64,000 nucleotides of DNA from Lachnospiraceae bacterium (GCA_902363135.1 CABIZF010000009.1:1-64000), one strand, 5' to 3'; numbered from the stretch's first letter, positions 18,809 to 27,931 are shown. The notes: generated from the sequence alone by a model not told the origin. Numbers and translations are program-made.

Positions 18809-20101
18809 ATGCCTGATATAAATGAAATGCCGGAGGAGATACCGGAAAAACCATTGCCGGATGGCTTTGGAAAAGGCTTTGCAGCAGGCGTGCTGGCAAC
18901 ACTTTTTACCGGAGCGATGTTTTTCGCGGGATGGAATGCGGGGCAGCACATGTACGATCCGGCAGATGTAGCGGAGCAGGAGACAGAAAACGGGGCTGAG
19001 ATCCTCACCGATGCTGAGACGTTACAGAAGCTGGATGAGGTGAAAAGCCTGATCGAAGAATACTATCTGAATGATGTCGACGCGGATATGCTCTCCGACT
19101 ATTTATTTAAGGGAATTGCGGTCGGACTGGATGATGTATATGCGAATTACTATTCAGAGGAAGAACTGGAATCCGTGCTTGATTCGAGCCGTGGCAGTTA
19201 TACCGGTATCGGAGCGACACTTGCACAGGATGGACAGTCCGGGACAATTACGGTCAATGATGTGTACGAAAATACTCCGGCGAGCGAAGCGGGACTGCAG
19301 GTGGGCGATGAGCTGCTTGCGATAGACGATACAGCGCTTACAGATGTACAGCTGAGTGATCTGGTCTCTATGATTAAGAGTGAGGACGGAGATTTTTCGA
19401 TCACGGTTTACCGTCCGTCAGACAAAAAGGAAGTCATCTTACCGATCATGCTTGGTGATGTGGAGCTTCAAAAGGTCTCGTATGAGATGAAGCAGAATGG
19501 GATCGGATATATAAAGATCGAAGAGTTTACAGAGACGGCAGTGGATCAGTTTTGTGAGGCGGTAGAGGCTCTGGAAGCTCAGAATATGCAGGCCCTGATC
19601 GTAGATCTGCGGGACAATCCGGGCGGGCTGCTGACTTCGGTGTGTGACATTCTGGACGAGGTGCTGCCGGAGAAGCTGCTTGTGTATACAGAGGATAAGA
19701 ATGGCGGGCGTGAGGAGTATTATTCAGATCAGAGCCGGATAGTGGACTGCGAGATCGCAGTGCTGGTCAACGGAGGATCTGCGAGCGCGTCGGAAATCTT
19801 TGCCGGAGCGATGCAGGACTATGAGAGGGGACCGGTTATCGGTACAAAGACATACGGAAAGGGCATTGTACAGCGCACCTTTCCGCTCCGGGACGGATCA
19901 GCATTTAAAATGACGGTGGAAAAGTACTATACGCCGAATGGACAGGATATTAATGGAAATGGAATCACACCGGATATCATAGTAGAGGATCCCAAAGACG
20001 ATACAGGAAGCGGGAAAACGCCGGAATCGGCCGGAGATGGGACAGATCAGGTGCTGGAAAAAGCGCTGGAGGTATTAGCAGAAGATTTGAACGCAGAATA
20101 A
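18809..20101 (+). CDS. S41 family C-terminal processing protease with PDZ domain
   Basis: CtpA-type proteases cut envelope or secreted proteins near their C-termini. The product of about 430 residues has one N-terminal membrane anchor (GFAAGVLATLFTGAMFFAGW), a PDZ domain (DEVYE-like region, ASEAGLQVGDELLAIDD) and the S41 catalytic domain. The nucleophile Ser is in GGSASASEIFAGA and the Lys base in GTKTYGKGIVQ. I prefer the ATG at 18809 for its aggaaagg site; an in-frame ATG at 18779 would add ten basic residues. The final codons (LNAE, stop) lie in a repeat shared with 60131-60145. Confidence 0.92.
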   Translation: MPDINEMPEEIPEKPLPDGFGKGFAAGVLATLFTGAMFFAGWNAGQHMYDPADVAEQETENGAEILTDAETLQKLDEVKSLIEEYYLNDVDADMLSDYLFKGIAVGLDDVYANYYSEEELESVLDSSRGSYTGIGATLAQDGQSGTITVNDVYENTPASEAGLQVGDELLAIDDTALTDVQLSDLVSMIKSEDGDFSITVYRPSDKKEVILPIMLGDVELQKVSYEMKQNGIGYIKIEEFTETAVDQFCEAVEALEAQNMQALIVDLRDNPGGLLTSVCDILDEVLPEKLLVYTEDKNGGREEYYSDQSRIVDCEIAVLVNGGSASASEIFAGAMQDYERGPVIGTKTYGKGIVQRTFPLRDGSAFKMTVEKYYTPNGQDINGNGITPDIIVEDPKDDTGSGKTPESAGDGTDQVLEKALEVLAEDLNAE

Positions 20102-20165
20102 GCATTCCCCCACCTTCCGTGCGCGAAGCACGAAGCGGCGGGGCAGGAGCGATAGCGTTGCAGAT
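20085..20165 (+). repeat. Dispersed repeat family D copy 1
   Basis: ttgaacgcagaataagcatt followed by ccccc matches 60133-60155. Inside is a gtgcgcgaagcac hairpin. The right arm is degenerate compared with the copy at 60143-60204. The left end overlaps the last four codons of the S41 protease. Confidence 0.65.
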
Positions 20166-20183
20166 AGAACGAGGAGAAGAGAT

Positions 20184-20924
20184 ATGGAAAACAGATACGT
20201 ATTTCGGGAAGTATTAAGTGAGATTAAAGATGCTGCGGATGCGGCGGGAAATGTCATTACAAAAGAAGAGATCCGGGAGCGATTAAAGGAGCTGCCGCTC
20301 ACTGAGGAACATTTTCAGATGATTTACAAGTACCTGGAGGAGCAGGGCGTGCGTGTGCCGGATGATGCAAAGGAGGCAGAAGAGCTTCCAAAGGAACAGG
20401 AGGAGCTGAGCCTTTCTATTTATCTGGAAGAGCTTAAGCGTCTGATTGAGGAATCAGATGTCGATGAAAATGAGCTGCTGCGCGATGTGATGGAGAAAAA
20501 GCCGCAGGCGCGGGAACGCCTGATCGAGTGGTATCTGCCGCTGATCTGCCAGATGGCAGACGAGTATGACGGAGGAGAGATCCTGGCAGAGGATCTGATC
20601 CAGGAGGGCAATATCGGTCTGCTTTTGGCAATGGATACGTTAGATACCTTTGACAGTCCGGCAGCTTGCCAGGCGCATTTGTTGAATTGTGTGAATCAGG
20701 CAATGGAGGATGCCATCCACGCAAATGAGGAGACGAAAAAGAGTAATGAGGGGATTGTAAGCCGCGTGAACCATTTAAATGAGGCGATTCACAATCTGGA
20801 GGAGGAGCTCGAGCATAAGGTATCGGTAGACGAGCTGTCGGCTTATCTGGAGATGCCGGCAGCAGAGATTGAAGACGTACTGCGTATGTCCGGCGATCAG
20901 ATCGAGATTGAAAAGAATAGGTAA
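20184..20924 (+). CDS. Sigma-70-like protein lacking region 4
   Basis: A 246-residue protein. The first 65 residues look like a region 1.1-type helical domain (VITKEEIRERLKELPLTEEH, YLEEQGVRVPDD). Residues about 110-190 resemble sigma regions 2.1-2.4 (RERLIEWYLPLICQMADEY, LAEDLIQEGNIGLLLAMD). Residues about 195-240 resemble region 3 (VNHLNEAIHNLEEELEHKVS). The protein stops there; region 4, which reads the -35 element, is absent, with no frameshifted remnant before pyruvate kinase. It may be an alternative sigma using only -10 contacts, or a polymerase-binding modulator. Start at 20184 follows acgaggagaag. Confidence 0.8.
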   Translation: MENRYVFREVLSEIKDAADAAGNVITKEEIRERLKELPLTEEHFQMIYKYLEEQGVRVPDDAKEAEELPKEQEELSLSIYLEELKRLIEESDVDENELLRDVMEKKPQARERLIEWYLPLICQMADEYDGGEILAEDLIQEGNIGLLLAMDTLDTFDSPAACQAHLLNCVNQAMEDAIHANEETKKSNEGIVSRVNHLNEAIHNLEEELEHKVSVDELSAYLEMPAAEIEDVLRMSGDQIEIEKNR

Positions 20925-21056
20925 AATTGCTGTTAAAGTATTGAAATACGCCGGAAAAGGTATTTTCATCTCAGAAGAATCTGTGCTACAATAGGCAGGT
21001 AAAAAAGAACAGGAAATAGAAAAGACGGTTTGGGCCGCATAATGGAGGCAGACAAG

Positions 21057-22493
21057 GTGAAAAAGACGAAAATCATATGTACGATGGGACCGAATGCAGA
21101 CAATGAAGAGACGCTCCGCGCGTTGATTGAGAATGGCATGGATGTTGCCAGATTCAATTTTTCGCATGGGGATTACGAAGAGCAGAAGGCACGAATGGAT
21201 CTTCTGAAGCGCGTGCGCAAGGAGATGCACAGGCCGATCGCGATTCTGCTCGATACAAAAGGACCGGAGATCCGCACAGGAGTACTGGAAAACGGCGGGA
21301 AGGTACTGCTCAGAGAAGGCGAGGAGTTTACTCTCACTGCGACAGAGATGGCAGGCACTGAGAAAAAGGTATATCAGACGTATCCGCAGCTTTCGAAGGA
21401 TGTGAAGCCGGGCGATACCATTCTGATCGATGACGGACTGATCGGGCTGAAGGTAAAAGAGATTCAGGGCAAGGACATTGTCTGTCGGGTCGTAAATGGC
21501 GGCGAACTGGGACAGCGCAAGGGTATCAATGTGCCGAATGTCAGTGTAAACCTTCCTGGTATTACCGCGAAGGATAAAAAGGATATTATTTTCGGTATTG
21601 AGCAGGGCATTGATTTCATCGCGGCCTCCTTTGTGCGCAATGCCGATGCGGTGCGTGAGATCCGCACAATTTTAAAGGAGCACAATGCTGAGCACATCGA
21701 GATTATCTCGAAGATCGAGAACAGCGAGGGCATTGAGAATCTGGATAAGATCATTCAGGCATCCGACGGAATCATGGTTGCACGTGGCGATATGGGCGTG
21801 GAGATCCCGGCTTATGAGGTGCCGCATGTACAGAAAATGATCGTCGAGAAATGCAATCAAAAGTATAAGCCGGTAATTATTGCGACGCAGATGCTCGATT
21901 CAATGATCCGCAATCCGCGGCCGACCAGGGCAGAGGTGACGGATGTGGCAAATGCGATTCGTGAGGGCACGGATGCGATCATGCTCTCCGGCGAGACGGC
22001 GATGGGAAAATATCCGGTCGAGGCGCTGAAGATGATGGTAAAGATTGCAGAGTCCACGGAGCAGTACATGGATTATGACGTGCTGCCGGAGTACCGTTCT
22101 CTGCGCGGTGATGCAAACGTATCGAATGCAGTTGGTGTGGCAGCGGTGCGTACTGCGACGAATGTGCAGGCTGCCTGCATCGTGACTCCGACGGTATCCG
22201 GGCAGACGGCGCGACTGATGTCCAATTTCCGTCCGGCGGTTCCGATCTATGCGGTGACCCCGAATGAGTGGGCGCAGCGCAAAATGCAGCTCTACTGGGG
22301 CGTAACGCCGCTGAAGGGCTACGAGGAAGATACGACGGAGCATATCATTTCCCATGCAATGTATGTCGTAAAGCGTGAAGGTTATGTCAGGGAAGGTGAC
22401 ATGGTCGTATTTACAGCGGGTGACCCGGCAACGAACATGGTCAAAGGAAAAGGCGCGATGACGAATATGATGCATGTCATTGAGGCAAAGTAA
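21057..22493 (+). CDS. pyk: Pyruvate kinase
   Basis: Pyruvate kinase makes pyruvate and ATP from phosphoenolpyruvate at the end of glycolysis. The 478-residue protein shows NFSHGD, ASFVRNADAV, the active-site ISKIEN, ARGDMGVEIP and a C-terminal domain ending at about residue 478. It lacks the extra PEP-utilising C-terminal domain of some Bacilli. The start is set at GTG 21057 because tggagg lies eight bases ahead and the protein then begins with KKTKIICTMGPN as in relatives. An ATG at 21042 is the alternative. Confidence 0.96.
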   Translation: MKKTKIICTMGPNADNEETLRALIENGMDVARFNFSHGDYEEQKARMDLLKRVRKEMHRPIAILLDTKGPEIRTGVLENGGKVLLREGEEFTLTATEMAGTEKKVYQTYPQLSKDVKPGDTILIDDGLIGLKVKEIQGKDIVCRVVNGGELGQRKGINVPNVSVNLPGITAKDKKDIIFGIEQGIDFIAASFVRNADAVREIRTILKEHNAEHIEIISKIENSEGIENLDKIIQASDGIMVARGDMGVEIPAYEVPHVQKMIVEKCNQKYKPVIIATQMLDSMIRNPRPTRAEVTDVANAIREGTDAIMLSGETAMGKYPVEALKMMVKIAESTEQYMDYDVLPEYRSLRGDANVSNAVGVAAVRTATNVQAACIVTPTVSGQTARLMSNFRPAVPIYAVTPNEWAQRKMQLYWGVTPLKGYEEDTTEHIISHAMYVVKREGYVREGDMVVFTAGDPATNMVKGKGAMTNMMHVIEAK

Positions 22494-22534
22494 AATAAGA
22501 AAAGATTAATAAATTTTTGATGCGAAATTCATTG

Positions 22535-22593
22535 GCTCCTGTTAAACTGATAGGAGGGATCTGTATGCGGTCTCTGCCTTCGGGACAGGAGCC
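22535..22593 (+). promoter_or_regulatory. Leader hairpin before response regulator
   Basis: ggctcctgt (22535-22543) pairs perfectly with acaggagcc (22585-22593) around a 41-base loop. The loop contains the ribosome site and start of a short overlapping ORF. No T run follows, so it is not a plain terminator. Confidence 0.4.
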
Positions 22594-22717
22594 GTTTGTA
22601 TATGGATCAAAAATGGGAGGAGGAACGTTATGTTTACCATACTGGTATGTGATGATGAAAAAGATATCGTCGATGCGATCGAGATATATTTGGCCCAGGA
22701 GGGCTATCGCGTGCTGA
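22565..22717 (+). CDS. Possible 50-residue leader ORF overlapping the regulator gene
   Basis: An ATG at 22565 has a strong aggagg site six bases ahead and opens a 50-codon frame (MRSLPSGQEPFVYGSK and onward). The frame overlaps the first 88 bases of the response regulator in another frame. The part beyond 22630 is probably just a shadow of the regulator. Translation of the first part could open the leader hairpin and tune regulator synthesis. No homology is recognised. Confidence 0.25.
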   Translation: MRSLPSGQEPFVYGSKMGGGTLCLPYWYVMMKKISSMRSRYIWPRRAIAC

Positions 22718-23325
22718 AGGCGTATGACGGCCTGCAGGCGCTGGAGATTTTAAAGACAGAGGAGGTACATCTGATTTTGCTGGATGTGATGATGCCGAAG
22801 CTGGATGGTATCCATACGATGATGAAGATACGTGAGACGAGCAGTGTTCCGATCATTGTGCTGTCTGCGAAGTCGCAGGATACGGACAAGGTGCTCGGAC
22901 TGAATCTCGGTGCGGATGACTATGTGGCGAAGCCGTTCAATCCACTTGAACTTCTGGCCCGTGTGAAATCCCAGATCCGCAGATATACAAATTTCGGCTC
23001 TGCGGAGCAGGCAGAATCCGAGCATATCTATCGCACCGGCGGGCTTGTGATGAATGATGACCGCAAGGAAGTCACGGTAGACGGAGAGCCGGTCAAGCTG
23101 ACGAGGATCGAGTACAACATCCTTCTCTTCCTTGTACAGAACAAAGGCAAAGTATTTTCCATCGACCAGATCTACGAGCAGATATGGAAGGAGGAGGCGT
23201 ATGGTGCGGATAATACGGTGACGGTCCATATCCGCCATATCCGTGAAAAGATCGAGATCGACCCGAAGAACCCGAAGTATCTGAAGGTGATCTGGGGCGT
23301 TGGCTATAAAGTGGAGAATCTGTAA
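22630..23325 (+). CDS. OmpR/PhoB-type response regulator
   Basis: A 231-residue regulator. The receiver domain shows VCDDEKDIVDAIEIYL, the phospho-acceptor Asp in LILLDVMMPKLDG and Lys in VAKPFNPLELL. The winged helix includes LTRIEYNILLFLVQNKGKVF and NTVTVHIRHIREKIEIDP. The start has a gggaggaggaacg site. Its stop overlaps the kinase start (TAATG), so regulator and sensor are translationally coupled. This organisation resembles VanRS-like pairs, but no resistance genes are nearby. Confidence 0.95.
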   Translation: MFTILVCDDEKDIVDAIEIYLAQEGYRVLKAYDGLQALEILKTEEVHLILLDVMMPKLDGIHTMMKIRETSSVPIIVLSAKSQDTDKVLGLNLGADDYVAKPFNPLELLARVKSQIRRYTNFGSAEQAESEHIYRTGGLVMNDDRKEVTVDGEPVKLTRIEYNILLFLVQNKGKVFSIDQIYEQIWKEEAYGADNTVTVHIRHIREKIEIDPKNPKYLKVIWGVGYKVENL

Positions 23326-25700
23326 TGCAAATGCATCCGAGTAAATTTTCTGTCAGACTGCACCGAAGAGACGGCAACTGGATTTACCGGAAAAAGGTCA
23401 AGAACGTGCTGCTGGTACTGCAGGCGTTTCTGGCTGCCGTGCTGGCCTGGAGTTTTTTGACGTTCGCATTCTGGACGGAGGATTCCTGCAGCCTGAGCGA
23501 GCTGTCGAAAAGCTATGAGCAGAGCGATCTTTTTTTTCGGCAGGTGGATACGATACTGAAAAATAAAATCAGCGCGCAGGAGAACAGGGAGCTGTTTGAA
23601 CAGGATGGACAGTACAATGCAGAAAAAGAGATCGATATTCAGTCCTATGGCAGTACCGGCAACACAGTAAAGGATATGAATACGACATATCTGCTCTCAG
23701 ATCTGCTTACATTCAGTGAAAACGGAGGGCTTGCGGCGCTGAAGGCCGCAGTGCAGAAGGCGTCTGCGATCGAGAACCGGCAGGAGGCCGGGGAGCTTCT
23801 GGATGGGCAGTCCGATACGTTAGAGACGATCCGGCCGGTCACCGGGATCACCTTATCAGAGTGCTCACGGTGGTATTCTGATTCCGCGAGCTTTGTATTC
23901 AACACTTATGTGCGTCTGGCACAGGTGTGTGAGGACATTGCGGCCCGTTATCAGCAGTATACGGACGGAGAGCAGTCACTCTGGTCTGAAAATGCGCCTT
24001 CGAATCTGCGCTACTGTATTGAGAATACGGCAACAGGAGATCTGTATACGAATTTTGGAGCAGAGAGCTATGACGCCGGTGCAGAGATTTTGCAGGAGCG
24101 TCCGGAATATACGATGCTCTACGAGGGTGAGCGGAGCTATAACATCATGGTGGCAAATCAGGATAATGTGCTGAATGCGGAGGCGGAGGCGTGGTTTTTG
24201 AATGATCGCTTTGTCAGCACGAATGAGAAGGTGCTGCTTGCGATCGATCAGAGCTATCCGGTGAATGATGAGCTGCGTACTTATGCGGACTATTTTGCGA
24301 ACCGGGAGACGATTGTATGGGTCTCGGTGACAGGCATCGGGATCAGTGGGGTACTTCTTTTGATCTGCTTTGTACTCTCGCTTGTCGGAGCCGGCCTGGA
24401 GGAGGGGCGTCTGGCGCCTCGGATTTATGCAGTCGATAAGGTGCCGACCGAGCTGGCGGCCGGGATCTATGCGGTGCTTGTCATGCTTATTGTGATTTTT
24501 CTGAACTGGAAATGGCACAGTCCGGAGGATATGTTTGAGCCGGAACGGGTCGCATGGGCGCTGCTTGCGGCAGGGCTCTGGCAGCTGTTTCTCTCTGCCT
24601 GTATGGGATTTATGCGGCGTCTGCGCTCCCACAAGCTCTGGCACAACAGCATCTGCCGCATGCTGCTCTATACGTGGAAACAGGTTACTTCTACGCGCGC
24701 GGCATCCGGACAGCTTTTGTTTTTCTATATCATGGTCATCGTTTTGAACTTTCTGTTTCTGCTGCTCTTTAAACGCTCCGGCATTTTTCCGGTGCTCGTC
24801 ATCGACATGATTGTGCTGCTGTTTCTTTTGCGCGACATGGCAGGGAAACAGAGTGTATGGGAAGGAATCCATCAGATATCAAAGGGGGATTTGACCTATA
24901 AGATTGATACGACGACACTGACCGGAGAATCCTATGAGATGGCACAGGCGGTGAATGAGATGGGAGACGGGCTGCAGGAAGCGGTCGAGGCAATCATTAA
25001 AAATGAACGGCTGAAGGCAGAGCTGATCACAAATGTTTCACATGATCTGAAGACACCTCTGACCTCCATTGTCAATTATGTAGATCTCCTGAAGCGGGAG
25101 AATCTGCAGGGGGAGAAGGTACAGCACTATATCGAAGTGCTCGACCAGAAATCACAGCGCCTGAAGCAGCTCACGGAAGATCTGGTCGAGGTGAGCAAGA
25201 TCAGCTCCGGCAATGTGGAGCTGCATATGACCATTCTGCAGGTACAGGCGATGCTCGACCAGGCATATGGAGAATTTGAGGATCGCTTTGAGGAAAAGGG
25301 GCTGACACCGGTATGGAATCTGCCGGCGGAGCCGGTGATGATTGAAGCGGATGGCCGACAGTTCTGGCGGGTACTGGAAAATCTTTTTGGCAACCTATGC
25401 AAATATGCAAAAGAGAACAGCAGCTTTTCTGTCACGGTAAAGACAGAAGCGGAACAGGTCATCATCACCGTCGCAAATACGGCGAAGGAGGCACTGCATG
25501 TTTCAGCTGAGGATCTCATGGGACGCTTTGTACGGGGAGACCGCAGCCGAAATACGGAGGGCAGCGGGCTCGGTCTTTCGATTGCCAAAAGCCTTACAGA
25601 GCTGCAGGGCGGAGACTTTTCCCTGCGGGTATCCGAAGACCGGTTTGCAGCGATCATTACCTTCCCGCAAAAAGAAAGGCCGCAGAAGCCTGAATTATAA
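23325..25700 (+). CDS. Large sensor histidine kinase with external domain and multi-helix membrane region
   Basis: A 791-residue kinase. One membrane helix (about 25-50) leads into roughly 280 residues of external domain. A cluster of membrane helices follows (about 330-510, e.g. VSVTGIGISGVLLLICFVLS). A linker then leads to the HisKA H-box (ITNVSHDLKTPLTSIVNY), N-box (VLENLFGNLCKYA) and G-box (GSGLGLSIAKSL). The start overlaps the regulator stop. The external domain has no recognised fold here. A plain second ATG two codons on could also be used. Confidence 0.9.
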   Translation: MQMHPSKFSVRLHRRDGNWIYRKKVKNVLLVLQAFLAAVLAWSFLTFAFWTEDSCSLSELSKSYEQSDLFFRQVDTILKNKISAQENRELFEQDGQYNAEKEIDIQSYGSTGNTVKDMNTTYLLSDLLTFSENGGLAALKAAVQKASAIENRQEAGELLDGQSDTLETIRPVTGITLSECSRWYSDSASFVFNTYVRLAQVCEDIAARYQQYTDGEQSLWSENAPSNLRYCIENTATGDLYTNFGAESYDAGAEILQERPEYTMLYEGERSYNIMVANQDNVLNAEAEAWFLNDRFVSTNEKVLLAIDQSYPVNDELRTYADYFANRETIVWVSVTGIGISGVLLLICFVLSLVGAGLEEGRLAPRIYAVDKVPTELAAGIYAVLVMLIVIFLNWKWHSPEDMFEPERVAWALLAAGLWQLFLSACMGFMRRLRSHKLWHNSICRMLLYTWKQVTSTRAASGQLLFFYIMVIVLNFLFLLLFKRSGIFPVLVIDMIVLLFLLRDMAGKQSVWEGIHQISKGDLTYKIDTTTLTGESYEMAQAVNEMGDGLQEAVEAIIKNERLKAELITNVSHDLKTPLTSIVNYVDLLKRENLQGEKVQHYIEVLDQKSQRLKQLTEDLVEVSKISSGNVELHMTILQVQAMLDQAYGEFEDRFEEKGLTPVWNLPAEPVMIEADGRQFWRVLENLFGNLCKYAKENSSFSVTVKTEAEQVIITVANTAKEALHVSAEDLMGRFVRGDRSRNTEGSGLGLSIAKSLTELQGGDFSLRVSEDRFAAIITFPQKERPQKPEL

Positions 25701-25776
25701 ACAAAATGGAAGTTATCTGAAATTTCTGTGAAATGAAGACCGGTATCGTTGACATTCTTCTGGTTCGGGGGTAAAG

Positions 25777-25785
25777 TGTTATAAT
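25777..25785 (+). promoter_or_regulatory. Extended -10 promoter for the zinc-ribbon/DUF5685/DnaJ cluster
   Basis: TG-t-TATAAT is a perfect extended -10, 35 bases before the start at 25820. A TTGACA at 25749 is 25 bases upstream, too far to act as its -35. Confidence 0.6.
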
Positions 25786-25819
25786 TAGCATGGAACAAAC
25801 ACAAGGGGGATGGTCTTAA

Positions 25820-26215
25820 ATGAGAAGACGATTGGAACAATTTATGCAGGGACGCTATGGGACAGATGAACTAACGAAGTTTCTGATGGCGATCTGCCTG
25901 ATCCTGTTGCTGGCGAATACATTTACAAGGCAGCCGCTGCTGTACTGGCTGGCGCTGGTGCTGATCGGGTACTGCTATTTCCGCATGTTTTCGCGGAATA
26001 TTTCCGGGCGCAATGAGGAGAACCAGAAATATCTTTCCTGGACGGCCGGGATTCGCAGGAGCTTTACGCAGACAAAGAACCGCATTGTGCAGAGTAAGGA
26101 CTACCATATTTACAAATGTCCGGCCTGCGGACAGAAGATCCGCATCCCGAGAGGAAAAGGAAAAATCTGTATCACCTGTCCGAAGTGCAGACATGAGTTT
26201 GAAAAGCGAAGCTGA
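25820..26215 (+). CDS. Small membrane protein with C-terminal zinc ribbon
   Basis: A 131-residue protein. Residues about 18-57 form two membrane helices (FLMAICLILLLANTF and LLYWLALVLIGYCYFRMF). A basic linker follows, then a zinc ribbon with two CxxC knuckles (KCPACGQKI, TCPKCRHEF) at about 96-127. The ribbon faces the cytoplasm if both helices span. The start at 25820 follows aaggggga. It leads a three-gene cluster with a DUF5685 protein and a J-domain protein. No function is known; a membrane scaffold role would be inference. Confidence 0.8.
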   Translation: MRRRLEQFMQGRYGTDELTKFLMAICLILLLANTFTRQPLLYWLALVLIGYCYFRMFSRNISGRNEENQKYLSWTAGIRRSFTQTKNRIVQSKDYHIYKCPACGQKIRIPRGKGKICITCPKCRHEFEKRS

Positions 26216-26239
26216 CCACGAAAGGTGAGAGATTCAGAT

Positions 26240-27106
26240 ATGTTCGGATATATTTATGTAAATGAGCAGGAGCTCAAGCTGAAGGACTATACGGCATACC
26301 GCAGTTTTTACTGCGGATTATGCCGTAATTTGCATCAAAGGTATGGACGTACTGCTCAGATGATGTTAAACTATGACCTGACGTTTCTGGCCATTTTGCT
26401 GACCGGGCTGTATGAGCCGGAGACAAAGGCAGAGGAGTACCGCTGTATTCCGCATCCCTTTCAGAAGCATCGGATGACGGAGAATGAAGCCGTAGCATAC
26501 GCGGCGGATATGACGGTGCTGCTGTCTTATCAGAAAATGCAGGACGACTGGAAGGATGAAAAGAGCGTACCCGGATTTGCCGTATCCATGCTGCTTCGGA
26601 AGGATTATCAGAAGCTGATGGAGCAGTACCCGCGGCAGGGACGCGCGATTGAAGAAAATATTCGCCTGCTTTCAGAGGCGGAGCAGCAGAATCAGAAGGA
26701 TATCGACTATGTATCCGGTCTGACCGGGCGCTTTTTGGCGGAGATTTTTGTCTGGAAGGATGATATCTGGCAGGAGGAACTGCGGAATATGGGCTTCTAC
26801 CTTGGAAAGTTTGTGTACCTGATGGATGCGTTAGAAGACGTAGAAAAGGATCGGAAGAAGGGCAATTACAATCTTTTTCTGGAGAGCGGAGAGGTCTGGA
26901 GCAAGGAACAGGCGCCCAAATATAAGGAAATACTGACAGCAATGGCCGCAGAGGCCGCGCGCTCCTTTGAGCGTCTCCCGATTATCACGTGCGCAGACAT
27001 TCTGCGCAATATTCTGTACTCCGGTGTCTGGTGCCGGTATCTGATGGTGGGAGAGCGGGAAAGGCAGCGCAAGGAGAAGGTCATGGATCAGCGCCGTCAG
27101 AAGTGA
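26240..27106 (+). CDS. DUF5685 family protein
   Basis: A 288-residue, mostly helical protein recognised as DUF5685. It opens MFGYIYVNEQELKLKDYTAY and has a conserved CGLC motif (FYCGLCRNLHQRYG, about residues 24-37). Later comes a D-rich helix, YLMDALEDVEKDRKKGNYN. The acidic helices recall all-alpha isoprenoid-synthase-like folds, but that is speculation. The ATG at 26240 is preferred to a GTG at 26225 because aaaggtgag is then suitably spaced. It starts 24 bases after the zinc-ribbon gene and ends 9 bases before the DnaJ gene. Confidence 0.85.
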   Translation: MFGYIYVNEQELKLKDYTAYRSFYCGLCRNLHQRYGRTAQMMLNYDLTFLAILLTGLYEPETKAEEYRCIPHPFQKHRMTENEAVAYAADMTVLLSYQKMQDDWKDEKSVPGFAVSMLLRKDYQKLMEQYPRQGRAIEENIRLLSEAEQQNQKDIDYVSGLTGRFLAEIFVWKDDIWQEELRNMGFYLGKFVYLMDALEDVEKDRKKGNYNLFLESGEVWSKEQAPKYKEILTAMAAEAARSFERLPIITCADILRNILYSGVWCRYLMVGERERQRKEKVMDQRRQK

Positions 27107-27115
27107 GGAGAGAGT

Positions 27116-27844
27116 ATGAAAAATCCATACGAGATACTGGGGGTTCCGGAAAATGCCTCCGAGGATGAGATCAAAAAGGCATACCGGAGACTCAGCCGGA
27201 AATACCATCCGGATGCCAATATCAATAATCCGAATAAAGCAGAAGCAGAGGAAAAGTTTAAAGAAATTCAGCAGGCGTATCAGCAGATCATGCAGCAAAA
27301 GGAGCAGGGCAGCAGCTATGGCGGAGGCTATGGAAGCTCCTCCTACGGAACAGGGAGCGCCGGAACCGGCAGTTATGGAAATTATGGCGGTTACGGTGGC
27401 TTTGGCGGCTTTGGCGGATATGGGAATACAGGTGGTTCACAGTCTTCTTCCGGAACCGGATGGTCAGAGGAGGATGTGCGGATGCAGGCAGCAGAAAATT
27501 ATATCCGTAACCACGCCTATGATGAGGCACTCCATGTGCTCTCAGAGCTTTCGAACCGTAACGCCCGCTGGTATTATTTAAGTGCAATGGCGAATTCCGG
27601 ACAGGGCAACAACATCACGGCAAAGGAGCATGCGCAGCGTGCCGTCTCCATGGAGCCGAACAATATGCTTTACCGTCAGCTGCTGCAGCAGCTTGAGAAC
27701 GGCGGTCAGTGGTATCAGACGATGGGACAGGAGTATGGCAATCCATTCGAGGGAAGCGGAGACTGGTGTATGAAGCTCTGCCTTCTGAATGCGTTTTGCA
27801 GCTGCTGCTGTGGTGGCCGGGCGATGCCGATTTTCTGCTGCTAG
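27116..27844 (+). CDS. J-domain protein with TPR-like region and cysteine-rich tail
   Basis: A 242-residue protein. The J domain (residues 1-65) has the HPD signature ([11 protein letters not shown]) that stimulates DnaK-type Hsp70. A Gly/Tyr/Ser-rich linker spans about 70-112. Two TPR-like helical hairpins follow ([30 protein letters not shown]). The last 25 residues contain eight cysteines (CMKLC to CSCCCGG to FCC). It lacks the canonical DnaJ zinc domain, so it is a specialised co-chaperone. The tail may bind metal or be modified. Start at 27116 follows gaggagag. Confidence 0.9.
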   Translation: MKNPYEILGVPENASEDEIKKAYRRLSRKYHPDANINNPNKAEAEEKFKEIQQAYQQIMQQKEQGSSYGGGYGSSSYGTGSAGTGSYGNYGGYGGFGGFGGYGNTGGSQSSSGTGWSEEDVRMQAAENYIRNHAYDEALHVLSELSNRNARWYYLSAMANSGQGNNITAKEHAQRAVSMEPNNMLYRQLLQQLENGGQWYQTMGQEYGNPFEGSGDWCMKLCLLNAFCSCCCGGRAMPIFCC

Positions 27845-27876
27845 AAAAGAATCTTATAAAGAAAACGAAAATAGAA

Positions 27877-27909
27877 ATGCCAGGGTCAAATACCTTTTGA
27901 CCCTGGCAT
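27877..27909. terminator. Bidirectional terminator
   Basis: atgccagggtcaaa pairs with ttttgaccctggcat around a 4-5 base loop. It separates the plus-strand DnaJ cluster from the converging prs operon. Its gggtcaaa arm resembles the start of repeat family C. Confidence 0.8.
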
Positions 27910-27931
27910 CTTTCAATGCAAAAATATGTAC

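Noticed and set aside
25749..25785. TTGACA followed by TATAAT
   Set aside because: Spacing is 25 bases, too long for a -35/-10 pair; only the extended -10 is kept.
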